DNA of 64,000 nucleotides from Prosthecodimorpha hirschii (GCF_001305515.1 NZ_LJYW01000001.1:94206-158205), one strand, 5' to 3'; counted from the stretch's first letter, positions 16,449 through 26,798 are shown. The notes: generated from the letters alone by a model not told the origin. Translations and numbers: made by a program.

Positions 16449-17015
16449 TCAATCCTCTTCGGTGGCCCAGCCGCGCGCGGGCCGGTTGAGGCGGTCGAGC
16501 GCACCTTGCAGGATGAAGGCGGCGGCGAGCTTGTCGACCACGTCGGCCCGGCGCGCCCGGCTGGCATCGGCCTCGATCAGCGTGCGGGTGACGGCGGCCG
16601 TCGACAGGCGCTCGTCCCAGAAGGCGATCGGCAGGGCGGTCAGCGGGGCAAGGTTGCGGACGAAGGCGCGGGTCGACTGCACGCGCGGCCCCTCGCTGCC
16701 GTCCATGTTGAGCGGCAGGCCGATGACCAGGCCGCCGACGGCATGCCTGGCGCAGATCGCGATCAGCGCCTGGGCATCGGCGGTGAACTTGGTGCGCCGG
16801 ATGGTCTCCAGCGGCGTGGCGATGCGCCGGCCTGGATCGGACAGGGCGAGCCCGACGGTCTTGGTGCCGAGATCGATCCCGATCAGCCGCGCCCCGGGTT
16901 TCAGCCCGGCGGTCAGGTCTTCGAGGGCGACGGCATGGTCCTGGGCCAAGGGCGGGGTCTCGCGGTTCGATCGAAGGGGACGCGGGGTCCACCCGGTCGA
17001 CCGAAGCACTAGCAT
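16449..17015 (-). CDS. ruvX: putative Holliday junction resolvase RuvX (YqgF)
   Basis: RNase H-fold nuclease, implicated in Holliday junction resolution and in pre-16S rRNA end processing. Family motifs: [16 protein letters not shown] (catalytic Asp), [26 protein letters not shown] and [11 protein letters not shown] (last catalytic Asp). The start is uncertain. The only in-frame ATG (17015) lies in the first three bases of a MITE-like repeat. A TTG at 16949 or a GTG at 17009 are alternatives. From the ATG the protein is 188 residues, with a roughly 30-residue N-terminal extension that is probably not part of the fold. Confidence 0.88.
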   Translation of the reverse strand: MLVLRSTGWTPRPLRSNRETPPLAQDHAVALEDLTAGLKPGARLIGIDLGTKTVGLALSDPGRRIATPLETIRRTKFTADAQALIAICARHAVGGLVIGLPLNMDGSEGPRVQSTRAFVRNLAPLTALPIAFWDERLSTAAVTRTLIEADASRARRADVVDKLAAAFILQGALDRLNRPARGWATEED

Positions 17016-17171
17016 GCTATTGAAAAAGGCGTAAAGGCCGCGCTGCTTGCGTTTTTGAGCGCAAACTGAAGGAGGGATTCCGCTCGCAAGACGAACTTTG
17101 GTTCTCCGTATCGGCTATTCTAGGAATGCAATCCTGTCGAACCATGGCCACTATTGCGTTTCGGCAGACTG
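17013..17171. mobile_element. 159-bp MITE-like element, copy 1 (degenerate)
   Basis: A non-coding element of 159 bp aligned end to end with the copy at 18262-18420, in the same orientation. It is flanked by CTAG (17009-17012) and CTAA (17172-17175), a decayed four-base target duplication. Left end CATGCTATTGAAAAA resembles the CAGGCTGTTGAAAAG terminus of copy 2. Its right end is more diverged, so copy 1 is older. Its left edge supplies the ATG of ruvX. Confidence 0.7.
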
Positions 17172-17256
17172 CTAAGGTGCCGGCGCCCACTACGCATGGC
17201 ACGACACAATTATTAACATAAACACGTAATTGGGGAAATCCATCAGAATCTCAAAA

Positions 17257-17832
17257 CTAGCCCTTCATCCTACATACACCGAAAAACTCAAATTCCGCGT
17301 TCACGCTATCCTTCGAAACAATACTCACCGGGTTGAATATTATCGTTGGTCCATCATTTGTCTCAGCGAAAAATGTCCTCATATAAACAGGCGGCTCATT
17401 ATTATCCATGCCCTCTCTATCTATTCTACTAATAGCAGAAAAATAGCATTTATGAACATCAAAACTACGTATACTTGACGCTCTGATCGTTAATTGGTAA
17501 GCACCCTTAGCCGACAACATAATATTTGAATTCTTCTTATCAGGTACAATATCGATTCTCTTAATCTCAGCTTCAACTTGACTATTTGAAACAATTATAT
17601 AACCTTGAGCTACTCCACTGACGCCAACCCTACCAAAAATCAGAACGTTCTTTTCAGATTCATCAACTCGTTTCTTCAACGCCTCATTTTCCTTGTTTAA
17701 CTGGATCATACATTCAATCATCTTCTTTCCAATACCGGGCTTGTTTACCAACTGTTCGGATGAGCAATCCTCCGCCATAGTATTGGCGCAGCTCAATAAC
17801 AACGCAGCTCCGAATATACCAAAGTAATTCAT
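17257..17832 (-). CDS. AT-rich exported hypothetical protein
   Basis: A 191-residue protein I do not recognise. The first 20 residues are a signal peptide (MNYFGIFGAALLLSCANTMA). Either Sec cleavage after TMA or lipidation at Cys15 (LLSC, an imperfect lipobox) is possible. Residues 38-62 are charged and heptad-like, a short coiled coil. The rest is predicted mostly beta. Base composition is far lower in GC than any neighbour, with AT-rich codon use, indicating transfer. Its ATG overlaps the stop of the upstream small gene (ATGA), so the two are translationally coupled. GGAGATGCAAA precedes the start. Confidence 0.7.
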   Translation of the reverse strand: MNYFGIFGAALLLSCANTMAEDCSSEQLVNKPGIGKKMIECMIQLNKENEALKKRVDESEKNVLIFGRVGVSGVAQGYIIVSNSQVEAEIKRIDIVPDKKNSNIMLSAKGAYQLTIRASSIRSFDVHKCYFSAISRIDREGMDNNEPPVYMRTFFAETNDGPTIIFNPVSIVSKDSVNAEFEFFGVCRMKG

Positions 17833-18125
17833 TTTGCATCTCCGTTGACTCTTTCTGCCGAGAATATATCTTCTAGATCGCCACATGTGTATATACGATT
17901 TCCTGAGACGTACTTACAGGTCGCCAAATATTTAAGTGTGTCTCCGACGTATATTAAATCTTCATAAATATGCTTAGTAGACGAGAATTTTTTCTCTATG
18001 TCTTCCATAACAGCGATTGTACCACCCCATGCCGCCATTAACGCTCCGAAGCCGACAGATATTCTCAAAAATAGACTTTTTATGAATTTAGAAACGCCAA
18101 TTTTTTTCTTCGATCTCCCCGCCAT
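17829..18125 (-). CDS. AT-rich small membrane protein, hypothetical
   Basis: A 98-residue protein of unknown family. It has a basic N-terminus (AGRSKKKIG), one membrane segment at about residues 19-40, and a hydrophilic tail with cysteines at 70 and 81. The ATG at 18125 follows GGAGGATTGAAA. It is the first gene of a two-gene cassette coupled by an ATGA overlap to the exported protein. The cassette lies between two MITE-like copies in DNA of clearly low GC. A role of the pair in the envelope is inference only. Confidence 0.65.
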   Translation of the reverse strand: MAGRSKKKIGVSKFIKSLFLRISVGFGALMAAWGGTIAVMEDIEKKFSSTKHIYEDLIYVGDTLKYLATCKYVSGNRIYTCGDLEDIFSAERVNGDAK

Positions 18126-18261
18126 TTTCAATCCTCCACAGTTACTGTCAATACATAATTCTCAAAATACGCTCCCATTACCCGACGGAATACGATAGCG
18201 CACATCTCATTGTATTAAAAGGGGGCAAATTGTGCTCCGACGATAAAGAGCAATTGGCTAG

Positions 18262-18420
18262 CAGGCTGTTGAAAAGAAGGGCGTTTAGGCCGGACTGCTT
18301 GCAGTTTGTTGCGCAAACTGGAGGGGAACTCGCTCGTCAGACGAAACTTGGTTTTCTGTATGGGTCTTTAAAGAATGCGTTAATTTCGAACCATGAATAT
18401 GTTCGCTTTTCAACGGCCTG
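18262..18420. mobile_element. 159-bp MITE-like element, copy 2 (intact)
   Basis: Bounded by perfect CTAG duplications (18258-18261 and 18421-18424). Terminal inverted repeats CAGGCTGTTGAAAAG and CTTTTCAACGGCCTG match at 14 of 15 positions. It contains no transposase gene. Ends of this type resemble those of IS5-group elements (inference), so a related full-length element elsewhere may mobilise it. It occupies most of the gap 18126-18471; the remainder is AT-rich leader of the cassette. Confidence 0.8.
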
Positions 18421-18471
18421 CTAGACACAATCCGCATTCGCGCGAGCCGGTGCCACGTGTTCCCGCGTGCG

Positions 18472-18912
18472 TCAGACCGGCTTGTCGTCGGGATCGGCGC
18501 TTTCGGCCAGTTCGCGGCGGAGGGTCTGCAGCAGCCGGTCGGCCGCATCGCGGTCGGTGGCGGCCAGCGACTGGACCTGCTCGCGGATCTGGGTCTCGAT
18601 CGCCGCGCCGTGGCGTGCCTTGACGGCGTCGACCCGGGCCGCCAGCGTCGCCAGCCGGACGACCTTCTCCTTGGCATCGGCATCCGCGTCGAGGGCGCCG
18701 GTGAGCGGGCCGGCCAGCGCCAGAACCGCCTCGGTGACGATGCCGAGCTGCTTGCCGAAGCTCGCCACCTCGCTCTGCACGTCGCGCTCGATGGCGGCGT
18801 TGCCCTGGTAGTTGACGGTGATCTGGGTGCCCCAGTTGGTCGCCGGGGCGATGGTCTGGAAATTTCCGGGCAGCCAGAAGGACGGTGCGGCAAAGGAACC
18901 GAAGCTGGTCAT
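18472..18912 (-). CDS. hypothetical protein
   Basis: A 146-residue protein of unrecognised family. The N-terminal 40 residues are rich in aromatic residues, Pro, Asn and Gly (FGSFAAPSFWLPGNFQTIAP). The remainder is helical and charged, probably coiled-coil (IETQIREQVQSLAATDRDAA). It has no signal peptide or membrane segment. The ATG at 18912 has GCGAGG upstream. It is GC-rich like the core genome, so it is not part of the AT-rich cassette. An opposite-strand reading of this stretch is less protein-like. Confidence 0.55.
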   Translation of the reverse strand: MTSFGSFAAPSFWLPGNFQTIAPATNWGTQITVNYQGNAAIERDVQSEVASFGKQLGIVTEAVLALAGPLTGALDADADAKEKVVRLATLAARVDAVKARHGAAIETQIREQVQSLAATDRDAADRLLQTLRRELAESADPDDKPV

Positions 18913-19168
18913 CGCTGGCCTCGCTGGAGGGATGGGGCCGGGTTCGATCGAGGGGCGGCCTTGTGGACGGGAACGCCGTCCGGGCTGCAGCCGCTGCCAG
19001 CATCCTTCACCGGCGCCGCAACGGCAAGTCGCGCCGGCCCGGCATCGATGACCGGCATCGATGACCAGCATCGCGGGCGCATGGACGGCCGGGCGCGCGG
19101 CGCTATAGTGGCGCCAGACTGTTGAGCGGCAGCAACGGACGCACCGCCATGGCCGCCGGGGGACCCGC

Positions 19169-19891
19169 ATGAAGATCACGTGGTACGGACATTCCTGCTT
19201 CCGCCTCGAAATCCCGGCCGACACCGACAAGGGCAAGGTCGAAATCCTGATCGACCCGTTCCTGACCGGCAATCCGAAGGCGACCATCACGCCGGAGGAG
19301 GCCGCGATCGGCCTCGACCATATCGTCATCAGCCACGGCCATGACGACCATATCGGCGACCTCATCCCGATCGCGAAGGCCTCTGGGGCGGCCGTGACGG
19401 CCAACTGGGAGATCGCGATGTGGGCCAATTCCCATGGCGTGGAGACCATCAACCCGATGAATTCCGGCGGAACCGTCGATCTCGGCGCCTTCGCGGTCAG
19501 CCTGACGCCGGCGCATCATTCCTCCGCCAAGTCGAATGGCGACGGCACCTTCGCCTATCTCGGCAACCCGCACGGCGTGGTGATCGCGCCGAAGACCGGC
19601 CCGACGCTCTATTATGCCGGCGACACCGATATCTTCTCCGACATGGCGCTGATCGCCGAACTGTACGAGCCGACCATCGGCATCCTGCCGATCGGCGACC
19701 GGTTCACCATGGGGGCGCGCTCGGCGGCGCTGGCCGCACGGCGCTTCTTCGCCTTCACGGACGTGATTCCCTGCCACTACATGACCTTCGGCCTGCTCGA
19801 CCAGACCCCAGACGCCTTCGTGGCCGCCATGCACGGCTCCGGCGTCCGCATCCACACCCCCGAACCCGGCGGCAGCGTCGAGATCGGCTGA
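19169..19891 (+). CDS. UPF0173 metal-dependent hydrolase
   Basis: A 240-residue metallo-beta-lactamase-fold protein of the UPF0173 (YtkL) family. The zinc-binding HxHxDH motif is [10 protein letters not shown] (His56, His58, Asp60, His61). Further ligands are likely in LTPAHHSS and [12 protein letters not shown]. The length is typical. The physiological substrate of the family is unknown. It precedes gatC by 95 bases on the same strand. Confidence 0.92.
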   Translation: MKITWYGHSCFRLEIPADTDKGKVEILIDPFLTGNPKATITPEEAAIGLDHIVISHGHDDHIGDLIPIAKASGAAVTANWEIAMWANSHGVETINPMNSGGTVDLGAFAVSLTPAHHSSAKSNGDGTFAYLGNPHGVVIAPKTGPTLYYAGDTDIFSDMALIAELYEPTIGILPIGDRFTMGARSAALAARRFFAFTDVIPCHYMTFGLLDQTPDAFVAAMHGSGVRIHTPEPGGSVEIG

Positions 19892-19986
19892 GGCGCCGCA
19901 GGACCGGCACGGGGCGGCGGCGTTGCGCCGGCGCGCCGGCCGGTGCTAGAAGGCTCGCCATCCTCCATCCGCCGGAAGCCGCGCCC

Positions 19987-20274
19987 ATGTCCGTCGATCT
20001 CGACACCGTCCGCCGTGTCGCCCATCTCGCCCGCATCGCCGTGGACGAGGCCGAAGTCGCCAAGCTGCAGGGCGAGATCAATTCGATCCTGGGCTTCGTC
20101 GAGCAACTCGGCGAGGTCGACGTCTCGGCCGTCGAGCCGATGACCTCGGTCACCCCGATGGTGATGAAGATGCGCGAGGATGCCGTGACCGACGGCGGCT
20201 ATCCGGAGCGGATCGTCGCCAATGCGCCGATGACGGAGGACCACTACTTCGTCGTTCCGAAGGTGGTCGAATAA
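19987..20274 (+). CDS. gatC: Asp/Glu-tRNA amidotransferase subunit C
   Basis: A 95-residue small subunit that stabilises GatA and tethers it to GatB in the GatCAB complex, which converts misacylated Glu-tRNA-Gln and Asp-tRNA-Asn to the correct forms. Family sequence: [20 protein letters not shown] near the start, [20 protein letters not shown] in the middle, and [12 protein letters not shown] at the end. gatA follows after 49 bases. Confidence 0.95.
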   Translation: MSVDLDTVRRVAHLARIAVDEAEVAKLQGEINSILGFVEQLGEVDVSAVEPMTSVTPMVMKMREDAVTDGGYPERIVANAPMTEDHYFVVPKVVE

Positions 20275-20323
20275 TCCGCCGCCGCGCAGCCCGCCCGTTT
20301 CCGCCCTCCCGGATGTCCCGACC

Positions 20324-21802
20324 GTGACCGATCTGACCCACCTGTCCATCGCAGACGCGCGCGACCAGCTGAAGGCCAAGGCCTTCACGGCGACCGAACT
20401 GACCGAGGCCTATCTCGCCGCCATGGAGAAGGGCCGCAGCCTCGGCGCCTATGTGCTGGAAACGCCCGAGAAGGCGCGTGCCATGGCCAAGGCCTCCGAC
20501 GAGCGGCTGGCGCGCGGCGAGGGCAGGGCGCTGGAAGGCATCCCGCTCGGCGTCAAGGACCTGTTCTGCACCGAGGGCGTCCGCACCACCGCCTGCTCGC
20601 GCATCCTCGGCAATTTCGTGCCGTCCTATGAATCGACCGTCACCGCCAATCTGTGGGCCGACGGCGCCGTGATGCTCGGCAAGCTGAACAACGACGAATT
20701 CGCCATGGGCTCGTCCAACGAGACCTCGGCCTTCGGACCGGTCACCAACCCGTGGCGGCGCCAGGGCGACAACCGGTCCCTGGTGCCCGGCGGCTCGTCG
20801 GGCGGCTCGGCAACGGCGGTCTCGGCCTGGCTCTGCGCGGGCGCGACCGGCACCGACACCGGCGGCTCGATCCGCCAGCCAGCGGCCTTCACCGGCATCG
20901 TCGGCATCAAGCCGACCTATGGTCGCTGCTCGCGCTGGGGCATCGTCGCCTTCGCGTCCTCGCTCGATCAGGCCGGCCCCTTCGCCCGGACCGTGCGCGA
21001 CGCCGCCATCCTCCTGAAGAGCTTCGCCTCGGTCGACCCGAAGGACACGACCTCGGCCGATCGGCCGGTGCCCGACTACGAGGCCGCGGTCGGCCGCTCG
21101 GTCAAGGGCATGGTGATCGGCATCCCGAAGGAATATCGCGTCGACGGCATGCCGGCGGAAATCGAGGCGCTGTGGAGCCAGGGCATCGCCTGGCTGAAGG
21201 CCGCCGGCGCCGAGATCCGCGAGATCTCGCTGCCGCACACCAAATATGCCCTGCCGGCCTACTATATCGTGGCGCCCGCCGAGGCCTCCTCGAACCTCGC
21301 CCGCTACGACGGGATCCGCTACGGCCTGCGCGTGCCCGGCAACGACATCGTGGACACCTACGAGAAGTCGCGTGCGGCCGGCTTCGGCGCCGAGGTGCGC
21401 CGGCGCATCATGATCGGCACCTATGTGCTTTCGGCCGGCTACTACGACGCCTATTACGTCCGCGCCCAGAAGGTCCGCACGCTGATCAAGCGGGACTTCG
21501 AACTGGCCTTCGAGGCCGGCGTCGATGCGGTGCTGACGCCTGCGACCCCGTCGGCCGCCTTCGGCATCGGCGAGAAGTCGGGCGGCGATCCGGTCGAAAT
21601 GTACCTGAACGACATCTTCACCGTGACGGTCAACATGGCCGGCCTGCCCGGCATCGCAGTGCCGGCCGGGCTCGATTCCCAGGGGCTTCCGCTCGGCCTG
21701 CAGCTGATCGGCCGGCCTTTCGACGAGGAAACCCTGTTCCAGGTCGCCCAGGTGATCGAGGACGCGGCCGGGCACTTCTCGCCGACGCCGTGGTGGGGAT
21801 GA
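20324..21802 (+). CDS. gatA: Asp/Glu-tRNA amidotransferase subunit A
   Basis: The 492-residue amidase subunit that releases ammonia from glutamine for transamidation. The Ser-cisSer-Lys triad is visible: Lys78 in GVKDLF, the cis-Ser in PGGSSGGSA (155-163), and the nucleophile Ser182 in [12 protein letters not shown]. It starts with GTG at 20324. Its stop overlaps the start of the next gene (ATGA), so the hydrolase downstream is translationally coupled. Confidence 0.96.
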   Translation: MTDLTHLSIADARDQLKAKAFTATELTEAYLAAMEKGRSLGAYVLETPEKARAMAKASDERLARGEGRALEGIPLGVKDLFCTEGVRTTACSRILGNFVPSYESTVTANLWADGAVMLGKLNNDEFAMGSSNETSAFGPVTNPWRRQGDNRSLVPGGSSGGSATAVSAWLCAGATGTDTGGSIRQPAAFTGIVGIKPTYGRCSRWGIVAFASSLDQAGPFARTVRDAAILLKSFASVDPKDTTSADRPVPDYEAAVGRSVKGMVIGIPKEYRVDGMPAEIEALWSQGIAWLKAAGAEIREISLPHTKYALPAYYIVAPAEASSNLARYDGIRYGLRVPGNDIVDTYEKSRAAGFGAEVRRRIMIGTYVLSAGYYDAYYVRAQKVRTLIKRDFELAFEAGVDAVLTPATPSAAFGIGEKSGGDPVEMYLNDIFTVTVNMAGLPGIAVPAGLDSQGLPLGLQLIGRPFDEETLFQVAQVIEDAAGHFSPTPWWG

Positions 21803-22818
21803 GCCGCCCGCGGCAGCCCGCTTCCGGCTCGCGGCGCCGCGCCTTCGGCGCCGGCGGCCGTTTGCGCTCGCTCGGTCTCGGCCTGCTGGTCGCCGTCGGC
21901 CTGCCGGCCGGTCTCGTCCCGCCTCGGGCCATGGCGCAGACGGTGCGGACCTTCTCGGCCGCCGACCTCATGAAGGGCACGAAGGTTTCGCGCGAAGCCT
22001 GTGCGAAGCTTGAGACATCGGTCTTCGTCGAAGCGGAAGGCGACGCCGTCTGCATCCGCTACTACATCGCCGGCGACGCGCGCGGGAAGCGGGCCGCCGT
22101 CTTCTTTCCGGGCGACAGCATCGGCGCCGACGCCAAGGGCAAGATCGGCCCGGACCCGGGCTACCTGACCCAGGCGCCCGAATATGTGCAGGCCGCCGTC
22201 GGTGTCTGGTCGCAGCGGCTCGGCGTGCCGTTCATCTTCTTCGGACGGCCGGGCCTGCACGGGTCGTCGGGCTGGCATGGGGACCGTCGCACCCGGCGCG
22301 AGGTGGCGCTGACGCGGCTGGCGCTCGATGCCATCAAGGCCCGCGAGGGGCTCGCCGGCTACCACGTCGCCGGCATGTCGGGCGGCGGCATCCTGGCGGC
22401 GGCCGCATTGGCGAGCCGCGACGATGTCGGCTGCGCCGCGATCGGCTCGGCACCGCTCGATTTCTACGCCTTCGCCAAGACCTTCGCGATCCCGCTCCGG
22501 ACCGACGGACCGCGCGCGCATTACGACCTGATGCCGGAAGCCGCCACGGTCGCCGGGCGGAAGAGCGCCCGCATCCTGTTCCTGACCTCGCCGAAGGACC
22601 GCGCGGTGCCGCCGGCGACCCAGCAGCCCTTCGTGGATGCGGTCAAGGCCGCGGGCGGTCGATATCTCCACCTCTTCACCGAGGGCCGTGGACCGGACCG
22701 GCACGCCCTGACCGAGAAGTCGCTGTTCAGCCTTGCGATGTGCATCGCCGGCGCCGCGGACGGGGAGATTGCGGCCCGCTACGGCAATACCGGGCCGGAC
22801 GATCTGCCGCCGCCTTGA
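21799..22818 (+). CDS. exported alpha/beta hydrolase
   Basis: A 339-residue protein with a signal peptide (basic residues 12-23, hydrophobic core to about 40, cleavage likely after AMA at 46). The mature part has an alpha/beta-hydrolase arrangement: nucleophile Ser194 in GMSGGG, a probable acid at Asp267 (TSPKDRAV) and His302 (RHALTEK). The substrate is unknown; an esterase or lipase role in the periplasm is plausible. The ATG overlaps the gatA stop by four bases, although the functions are unrelated. Confidence 0.78.
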   Translation: MSRPRQPASGSRRRAFGAGGRLRSLGLGLLVAVGLPAGLVPPRAMAQTVRTFSAADLMKGTKVSREACAKLETSVFVEAEGDAVCIRYYIAGDARGKRAAVFFPGDSIGADAKGKIGPDPGYLTQAPEYVQAAVGVWSQRLGVPFIFFGRPGLHGSSGWHGDRRTRREVALTRLALDAIKAREGLAGYHVAGMSGGGILAAAALASRDDVGCAAIGSAPLDFYAFAKTFAIPLRTDGPRAHYDLMPEAATVAGRKSARILFLTSPKDRAVPPATQQPFVDAVKAAGGRYLHLFTEGRGPDRHALTEKSLFSLAMCIAGAADGEIAARYGNTGPDDLPPP

Positions 22819-22996
22819 GCTTCCCTGTCCGGACTGCCGGCCAACCCCGGGTCGATCCAGGAACACATTCAGGAAACAATGTAATTGGAAATTTCCGGCG
22901 CGCCTATTTCATCGCAGCCGAGGAGATGAAATAAGAGGCGGTAAGCCGGACGTCACCGGCGCTCGTCTCGCTCCCGGTTTGCTTCGATCGCAGAAT

Positions 22997-23830
22997 ATGA
23001 TTCCGGCATATGTCATCAACCTGAAGCTGCGGACCGATCGCGCCGAGCGGATCGGTCGGGTATTCGGAGATCTCGGGATCGACTACCAGCGCGTCGACGC
23101 GGTTCCGGCTGCCGAGATCGGCGCAGAACTGCATCGGACCTGGACGCGCCCGGGGCATGATCGACCGATCGGTGTGGGCCATGTCGCCTGTTTCCTCAGC
23201 CATATGCGCGCCTGGCAGGCGATCGCGGCGGCCCCGCATCGCTACGGGGTGGTGTTCGAGGACGACGTGATCGTCGCGCCGGACCTCGTCGACCTTCTGA
23301 GCCGGGACGATTGGATTCCGGATGGGGCGGACGTCGTGAAGCTCGAGACCAAGGTGACGCGGGAAACGCGGATCGACCGCCGCATCTCGGGCGCGTGCGG
23401 ACAGCGCAAGGTGCATCGGCTGCGCGGCAAGCATCTCGGCGCGGCGGGCTACATCCTGGCGCGGCAGACGGCCGCGCGGCTGCTTCAGGCCGACCTGCCG
23501 AAATATCCGGTGGACCGGGTCCTGTTCCATGAGACCGAGGGCTATCTGGCGCAGTTCAACATCCACCAGGTGGTTCCCGGACTGTGCATTCAGGGCTCGG
23601 TTCTGGCGCGCCTGGAGAAGCGTTCGCCGGAGCGCGAGTTCGTCAGCGACATCGCCTATCTGACCCGCAGCGACCGGGTCGGGCCGAAGCCCGCCGCAGC
23701 CGCCGAAGCGGGGCGGCGGCATCGCCTCGGCGGCCTCCCGCGCCTGCGGGTTTCGCTGGCACGCCTCGGCTACGGCCTCGGTCTCCTGCTGCAGGGACAA
23801 CGGGGTGGCGCCATTCCGTTCGTGCCTTGA
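22997..23830 (+). CDS. glycosyltransferase family 25 protein
   Basis: A 277-residue GT25-type glycosyltransferase of the lipooligosaccharide-biosynthesis group. Diagnostic sequence: AYVINLKLRTDRAERI at the start, IGVGHVACFLSHMRAWQ (residues 58-74), and VVFEDDVIV (85-93), the DD motif involved in nucleotide-sugar binding. No signal peptide; it likely acts at the cytoplasmic face of the inner membrane. It is paralogous to the next gene (shared RLRGKHLGAAGYILAR-type block). The C-terminal 50 residues are basic and variable. It lies between gatA and gatB. Confidence 0.85.
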   Translation: MIPAYVINLKLRTDRAERIGRVFGDLGIDYQRVDAVPAAEIGAELHRTWTRPGHDRPIGVGHVACFLSHMRAWQAIAAAPHRYGVVFEDDVIVAPDLVDLLSRDDWIPDGADVVKLETKVTRETRIDRRISGACGQRKVHRLRGKHLGAAGYILARQTAARLLQADLPKYPVDRVLFHETEGYLAQFNIHQVVPGLCIQGSVLARLEKRSPEREFVSDIAYLTRSDRVGPKPAAAAEAGRRHRLGGLPRLRVSLARLGYGLGLLLQGQRGGAIPFVP

Positions 23831-24078
23831 GCCTTGAGCGTCCCGTGGCGGACCTGCGGCCGACGACCCGGTGCGGCCCCAAGTCCAGTTGCACAGGCGG
23901 GAACGAGGCAATCGAGGAGGCATTTCCATCGGCAGTACGGCCGCGGCAGCAGACCTTCCGAAAGGGAAATGTGCCATTAGAGCGATATATTGTACGAGCA
24001 GCATGACCGACGCTTCGCGGTGTTGCCCGTGCGACTCCGTGGGTTGAGTGACCTTCCGCACCGGAGTGCGCAGGTCTG

Positions 24079-25002
24079 ATGTCGGGAGCATTGATGCCAA
24101 TCAAAGCCTACGTCACCAATCTCGAGCGCCGAACCGATCGCGCCCAGAGAATGGTGCAATTGCTCGCCGACCGCGGAATCCCGTGCGAGATCGTGGCCGC
24201 CGTGGAATTCAGCGATCCCGAAATAGCGCCCGAGGTCGAGCGGCGCATTTCCATACCGGGCGGCGTCCGCAATCGCGCAGCCGTCGCCTGTACCATAAGC
24301 CACGAGCGTATCTGGCGCCGGATCGCGGAGGGTGAGGAGCCTCATGCGATCATTTTCGAGGACGATATCGTCATCGCTGACGATTTCGCCGCCATGCTGG
24401 CCGATCCTGCATTCGTTCCGGCGGATGCCGACATCGTCAAGATGGAGACCTTCTTTAAGCTACAGACCCGGATCGATCGGAAACCGACAGTGACGATCGG
24501 GCGCTACCGGCTGCATCGCCTGCGCGGCCACCATGTCGGCACGGCTGCCTATCTGTTGACCCGCAAGGGGGCCCGTGCGCTTCTGTCCCGCCCGTTGCCG
24601 CCTCGGGTGGTCGACTGGATCCTGTTCGACGAGATCGAAGGCGTTCTCAACGATCTGACCGTCTACCAGCTGGTCCCGGCCCCCTGCGCGCAAGGGTCGG
24701 TGCTCGCGAGCAAGCGCGACTGGCCCATGGACCCGGTCTTCGCCAGCGACGTGAAGCCTGGAGCCATCGAGGGCGACCGGGCGCGACGGAAGCCGAGGCT
24801 CCCCTTTACGACGCCGGACGAGCGCCCGCGCTATCTGACCAAGCGGCTTGGCTTCTCCCGAAGGTCTCAGTCGATCGAGCGTTACCTGCGGACAGCGGTG
24901 TGTCGGGCCATCTGGGCGGCGCGCGGACAAACGCTGGGCGAGGTGCCCTTCGTGCTCGACGAACCAGGGACGCAGACGCGGCCGACCGAAGAAGGCGCGT
25001 GA
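24079..25002 (+). CDS. glycosyltransferase family 25 protein, paralogue
   Basis: A 307-residue second GT25 protein in tandem with the preceding one. Matching blocks: [32 protein letters not shown] and [14 protein letters not shown] (DD motif), then [21 protein letters not shown] longer basic C-terminus probably contacts membrane or acceptor. The start is ATG 24079, or possibly 24094 (MPIKAYV). The paralogues have diverged strongly, so the duplication is old or the pair was acquired together. They may add sugars to lipopolysaccharide or a surface glycan. Confidence 0.84.
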   Translation: MSGALMPIKAYVTNLERRTDRAQRMVQLLADRGIPCEIVAAVEFSDPEIAPEVERRISIPGGVRNRAAVACTISHERIWRRIAEGEEPHAIIFEDDIVIADDFAAMLADPAFVPADADIVKMETFFKLQTRIDRKPTVTIGRYRLHRLRGHHVGTAAYLLTRKGARALLSRPLPPRVVDWILFDEIEGVLNDLTVYQLVPAPCAQGSVLASKRDWPMDPVFASDVKPGAIEGDRARRKPRLPFTTPDERPRYLTKRLGFSRRSQSIERYLRTAVCRAIWAARGQTLGEVPFVLDEPGTQTRPTEEGA

Positions 25003-25276
25003 GCACCGATCTGACGGTCCGGCACCGCAGGCAAGAGGTCTTGGTCTGCCAGTCCGCCGGTTGGCCGCGGATGCGGCAAGGCCTTCGAGCCGCCCGCGCG
25101 GGCGAACGGGCCGGCATCCGGAGTGCCGTCGATCCGGCCGCCCCCCGATCCCAGTGCCGCACGGCCCGATCCCGAGGCGCGTGATCGTCCTCCCCTTGAT
25201 CCGGGGGGCGCGAGGCAGTACCCACGGAGCACAGCGCCCGGTGACGCGGCGCGACCGAATTTGTCCGGGGCCTTTC

Positions 25277-26758
25277 ATGAACGCAGTCGTCCGCACCGCC
25301 AAGCCGTCCCAGCTCATCCGTGGAGCGACCGGGGACTGGGAAATCGTGATCGGCCTCGAAGTCCACGCCCAGGTCAATTCCGAGGCGAAGCTCTTTTCCG
25401 GGGCCTCGACCACCTTCGGCAACGATCCGAATTCCAATGTCAGCCTGGTCGACGCGGCCATGCCGGGCATGCTGCCGGTGATCAATGTCGAATGCGTCCG
25501 CCAGGCGGTGCGCACCGGGCTCGGCCTGAAGGCCGCGATCAACCGGCGCTCGATCTTCGACCGGAAGAACTATTTCTATCCGGACCTGCCGCAGGGCTAC
25601 CAGATCTCGCAGTACAAGAACCCGATCGTCGGCGAGGGCCGCATCCTGATCGACATGCCGGACGGCGAGACCATCGAGGTCGGCGTCGAGCGGCTGCATC
25701 TGGAGCAGGATGCCGGCAAGTCGATCCACGACCAGTCGCCGGTCTATTCCTTCGTCGACCTGAACCGCTCCGGCGTCGCCCTGATGGAGATCGTGTCGAA
25801 GCCCGACCTGCGCTCCTCGGAGGAGGCCAAGGCCTACGTGTCGAAGCTGCGCACCATCCTGCGCTATCTCGGCACCTGCGACGGCGACATGGAGAAGGGC
25901 AACCTGCGCGCCGACGTGAACGTCTCGGTGCACAAGCCCGGCACGCCCTTCGGCACGCGCTGCGAGATCAAGAACGTCAACTCGATCCGCTTCATCGGCC
26001 AGGCGATCGAATATGAGGCGCGCCGCCAGATCGGGATCGTCGAGGACGGCGGCACGATCGTGCAGGAGACCCGGCTGTTCGACCCCGGCAAGGGCGAGAC
26101 GCGCTCGATGCGCTCGAAGGAAGAGGCGCACGACTACCGCTATTTCCCCGATCCGGACCTGCTGCCGCTCGAATTCAGCCAGGACTTCGTCGACGCGCTC
26201 GCCGCCCATCTGCCGGAACTGCCGGACGAGAAGAAGGCCCGCTTCGTGCGCGACTACGGCGTCACCCCCTATGACGCCATGGTGCTGACCCTGGAGCGCG
26301 CCTCGGCCGACTATTTCGAGGCAGTCGCCAAGGGGCGCGACGCCAAGGCGGCGGCCAACTGGGTGATCAACGAACTGTTCGGCCGCCTGAACAAGGAAGG
26401 CAAGGGCATCGAGGCGAGCCCGGTCTCCGCCGACCAGCTCGGCGCGATCGTCGACCTGATCGGCGACAGCACCATCTCGGGCAAGATCGCCAAGGACCTG
26501 TTCGAGATCGTCTGGGCCGAGGGCGGCGATCCGCGCGCCATCGTCGAGACCCGCGGCCTAAAGCAGGTGACCGATACCGGCGCCATCGAGGCGGCCTGCG
26601 ATGCGGTCATCGCGGCCAATCCCGACAAGGTCCAGCAGGCCAAGGCCAAGCCGACCATGATCGGCTGGTTCGTCGGCCAGGTCATGAAGCAGACCGGCGG
26701 CAAGGCCAACCCGCAGGCCGTCAACGACATGCTGAAGGGCAAGCTCGGCATCGAGTGA
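25277..26758 (+). CDS. gatB: Asp/Glu-tRNA amidotransferase subunit B
   Basis: The 493-residue tRNA-binding and kinase subunit of GatCAB. Family blocks: [66 protein letters not shown] and [19 protein letters not shown]. The C-terminal YqeY-like tail domain ends [19 protein letters not shown]. The ATG at 25277 gives the usual length. It is separated from gatCA by the hydrolase and two glycosyltransferases, a common loose linkage in Rhizobiales. Confidence 0.96.
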   Translation: MNAVVRTAKPSQLIRGATGDWEIVIGLEVHAQVNSEAKLFSGASTTFGNDPNSNVSLVDAAMPGMLPVINVECVRQAVRTGLGLKAAINRRSIFDRKNYFYPDLPQGYQISQYKNPIVGEGRILIDMPDGETIEVGVERLHLEQDAGKSIHDQSPVYSFVDLNRSGVALMEIVSKPDLRSSEEAKAYVSKLRTILRYLGTCDGDMEKGNLRADVNVSVHKPGTPFGTRCEIKNVNSIRFIGQAIEYEARRQIGIVEDGGTIVQETRLFDPGKGETRSMRSKEEAHDYRYFPDPDLLPLEFSQDFVDALAAHLPELPDEKKARFVRDYGVTPYDAMVLTLERASADYFEAVAKGRDAKAAANWVINELFGRLNKEGKGIEASPVSADQLGAIVDLIGDSTISGKIAKDLFEIVWAEGGDPRAIVETRGLKQVTDTGAIEAACDAVIAANPDKVQQAKAKPTMIGWFVGQVMKQTGGKANPQAVNDMLKGKLGIE

Positions 26759-26798
26759 CCGACAGCCGCTTCATCGAGCCTTCCTCCTGCGTGAACGA

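Noticed and set aside
17009..18424. Composite transposon
   Set aside because: The flanking elements are 159 bp and encode no transposase, so they can only be called MITE-like.
18230..18424. Small plus-strand open frame (64 codons)
   Set aside because: It lies almost wholly inside the MITE copy and has no protein-like features.
18457..19125. Plus-strand reading opposite the unknown 146-residue gene
   Set aside because: It lacks a ribosome-binding site and has shadow-like composition. The minus-strand reading has a better start and a plausible soluble helical protein.
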